Assembly: GCA_009829735.1 (NCBI GenBank)
Contig: CM020620.1
Location: 186,001-250,000, forward strand
Direction: 5' to 3'
DNA length: 64,000 nucleotides
From: Pyropia yezoensis
Taxonomy: Eukaryota > Rhodophyta > Bangiophyceae > Bangiales > Bangiaceae
In this document: in pieces, positions 62,420-64,000 of the stretch
Position numbering within the stretch: position 1 is the first letter of the stretch
Layout of the letters: each line of letters opens with the position of its first letter
The notes under the pieces: model-generated
The model's input: only the letters and a program-made list of their open reading frames with translations
What the model was told of the DNA's origin: nothing
The model's database searches: none
Made by a program: the position numbers and the translations under genes

Positions 62420-64000
62420 TGCACAAGGGGGGGATGGGGGGAGCGGGGAACGCGGAGAGTGGGGTGCGGGGGTGGAGAAGGATGGGATAACAATCGGGGT
62501 GGTGGGGGAAGGGGGCGAGGGGGTGGGGTGGTGAGAACCGCGGTGGTGCGGCCGTTGACAGCGACGACACGAAGGGGATGAGGGGAGGGGTCGAGTGACG
62601 CCGTGATGGTGGGGGGGGGGGGGGGGGGGGGGAGGCGGCCGCGCCTGCCCGTCGCAACGCCGCGTACGAGACGGCGGCGGCTGATACGTACGCAACTGCG
62701 ACAAGGGGCGGTAACTAGCTAGGCCGGCCGAGAGCACGCCCTGACCCCCACGGCTGGCGGCTGGCGGCTGGCGACGGGAGCAGACGGTGGACGCCAGCTC
62801 CTCCCGCTACCCGCGTGGCGGTAGTACCCTTTCCCCACCCCCCCCCCCCTGCTGTGAGCCCCACCGCCCGGGGCGTGACAGTCGTGGCCACCAGCTCCCC
62901 TTCCCCGCGCGGGCCTGCGCGCCAGAGCAACCAACTGCTCACGGCGAGCACACCTGGCGCGCGCCCAGAGCGTGAATGGACAGAGCAGAAGCGCCTGGCG
63001 ACGGTGGCGGCGGGGGCATTGTTTTTGGGCACACCCCGTCAGGGGGGAGCCGATGGGGCACTGCCAGCGGCGGTTGGGAGCAACGCCAGAAGCCCCTGCC
63101 CCACTTTCCCCCCCTCCCCCCCCCCGCCTTGTGGGTGCCCGCGCCCGCGGCTGCTGGACGCGCGGGCCAGCCAGGCCGGCGGCGGCCAGGGGGGAGAGCC
63201 GACGACATGGCCCGCAGTGCGCACCGTTCTCCCCGCAGCCGAGCTCCTCCCCCGCTTCCCGCCGGCGTCGTCGCCTCTCACCCCCCCAGAAAAGCTCCAA
63301 CCAGACCGTCTTGTGCGTCGCTGACAGCTTTGGCGAGAGCCACTCTCAGCAGACCGCGTAGGTGCGCCTTGCGGCCGCAGCTCTAGCTAGCCGGCAAGGT
63401 GGGGGAGGGGGGTTTGGTGCCAGAAGGCGACGGGCGGGTGAGTGGGCGGGGACTGACGGGCTGGGCGTGCTACGGTCGTGGCGGGGGGGGAGAGGGGGCT
63501 TTGTGTCCCCGCAGGAGTGTGCCTGCAGAGACCCCCTTGGAAGCGGCCGAGGTGACGCCCCGTGAGACGTGTGTGTAATCGGGGGAACTGTAGGCAGCTA
63601 GCTACACAGCAGCACGCTACGTACCGTACAGTTCAGTGCAGTAAATAAGAGAGGCATCTGTCTATATTCAATGGCGCCGCCGCACGATCAAGACACAGGT
63701 GCGTCGAGGGGGTCAAGAGAGAGCAAGGCTGCGGGAGAGATCAGTGCGCGACGCGCTGATTGGGTGCGGCACTCCTTGCGCTGGAGGTGCTGTCAGTCTG
63801 CCGCGAGGGCCGTTGGCCTGGCGAGAGAGAATACTGTAGTCCAGGAACGAGTCGGGGGACTGGTGCGACACAAAAGTCACAGCCTCCAGTCCAGTTCTCC
63901 GCAATGCAGCTGAATTCAGTCGCCGCCTGGTGTGTTACTGGAGGTCGTTCTCAAAATGACTTTTCATGTAATCAAGAAGAAATTGAGACGCCCTCGAGGT
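62420..64000. other. LEA-like gene 5' flank and terminal region, no gene recognised
   Basis: 62420-62600 is the CT-rich (minus strand) leader. 63205-63384 (+) holds a 59-codon frame MARSAHRSPRSRAPPPLPAG that resembles a transit peptide and contains acceptor- and donor-like motifs (CCCCCCCAG at about 63282-63290, CGTAG|GTGCGC at about 63356-63366), possibly the first exon of a gene, unproven. At the right edge the minus strand reads TSRASQFLLDYMKSHFENDL ending in a stop (63936), which could be the 3' end of a gene outside the window. Confidence 0.3.

Noticed and set aside
62065-62490. Plus-strand Ala/Pro/Val protein opposite the LEA-like gene
   Set aside because: Has no start context, no Lys and no family. 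The minus reading has LEA-like periodicity and a CT-rich leader.

Overview
This is nuclear DNA of a eukaryote: split genes with GT-AG introns, cytosolic ribosomal protein eS27, the SAGA/TREX-2 subunit ENY2/Sus1, a tesmin/TSO1-type CXC protein, and several bacterial-type factors with N-terminal extensions that look like organelle transit peptides (RimM, YchF, bL21, a J-protein, a PurD N-domain protein). Very high GC, long poly-G/poly-C runs, mostly single-exon genes, rare introns of about 210-320 nt and repeat-rich spacers fit a photosynthetic protist. My best guess is a bangiophycean red alga (Porphyra/Pyropia type). That is inference from style; no marker here proves it.

Layout. 1-6.15 kb is a nest of inverted-repeat elements and a GTCGCC-type satellite. 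6.6-19.5 kb holds a degenerate 2OG-Fe(II)-oxygenase-like gene (+), a four-exon ENY2/SUS1 gene (-), a repeat, a RimM gene broken at a G-run (+), an N-myristoylation-type disordered protein (-) and a small Dabb-domain protein (+). 20.3-24.4 kb encodes a giant LisH/LUFS-type disordered protein (-). 24.5-28.8 kb is extreme low-complexity GC sequence. 28.8-42.7 kb carries a J-domain protein (-), a very large REJ/IPT single-pass membrane receptor (+), bL21 (-) and an ERGIC-PDI fusion (+). 43.1-44.4 kb holds a two-exon unknown gene (-). 44.4-49.4 kb is a lower-GC, repeat-rich stretch with a fold-back element whose loop retains a Ty3/gypsy RNase H piece. 49.4-52.2 kb is low-complexity with an intact 115-bp palindromic MITE. 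52.2-62.4 kb carries a CXC/TCX transcription factor (+), eS27 in three exons (-), YchF (+), a stand-alone PurD N-domain protein (+) and an LEA-like alanine-rich protein (-). The last 1.5 kb holds no gene I recognise.

How the genes relate. No operons are expected. Neighbours are divergent or convergent. Many start codons follow a strongly pyrimidine-rich leader on the coding strand, and I used this to choose starts. Several products act in organelle translation or protein folding (RimM, bL21, YchF, J-protein); three others are nuclear regulators (ENY2, LUFS protein, CXC protein).

Limits. Several reading frames change at long homopolymers, so those genes may be intact in the organism and damaged only in this assembly. 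Intron positions were deduced by hand from splice motifs, phase and protein homology. All family assignments are by eye.
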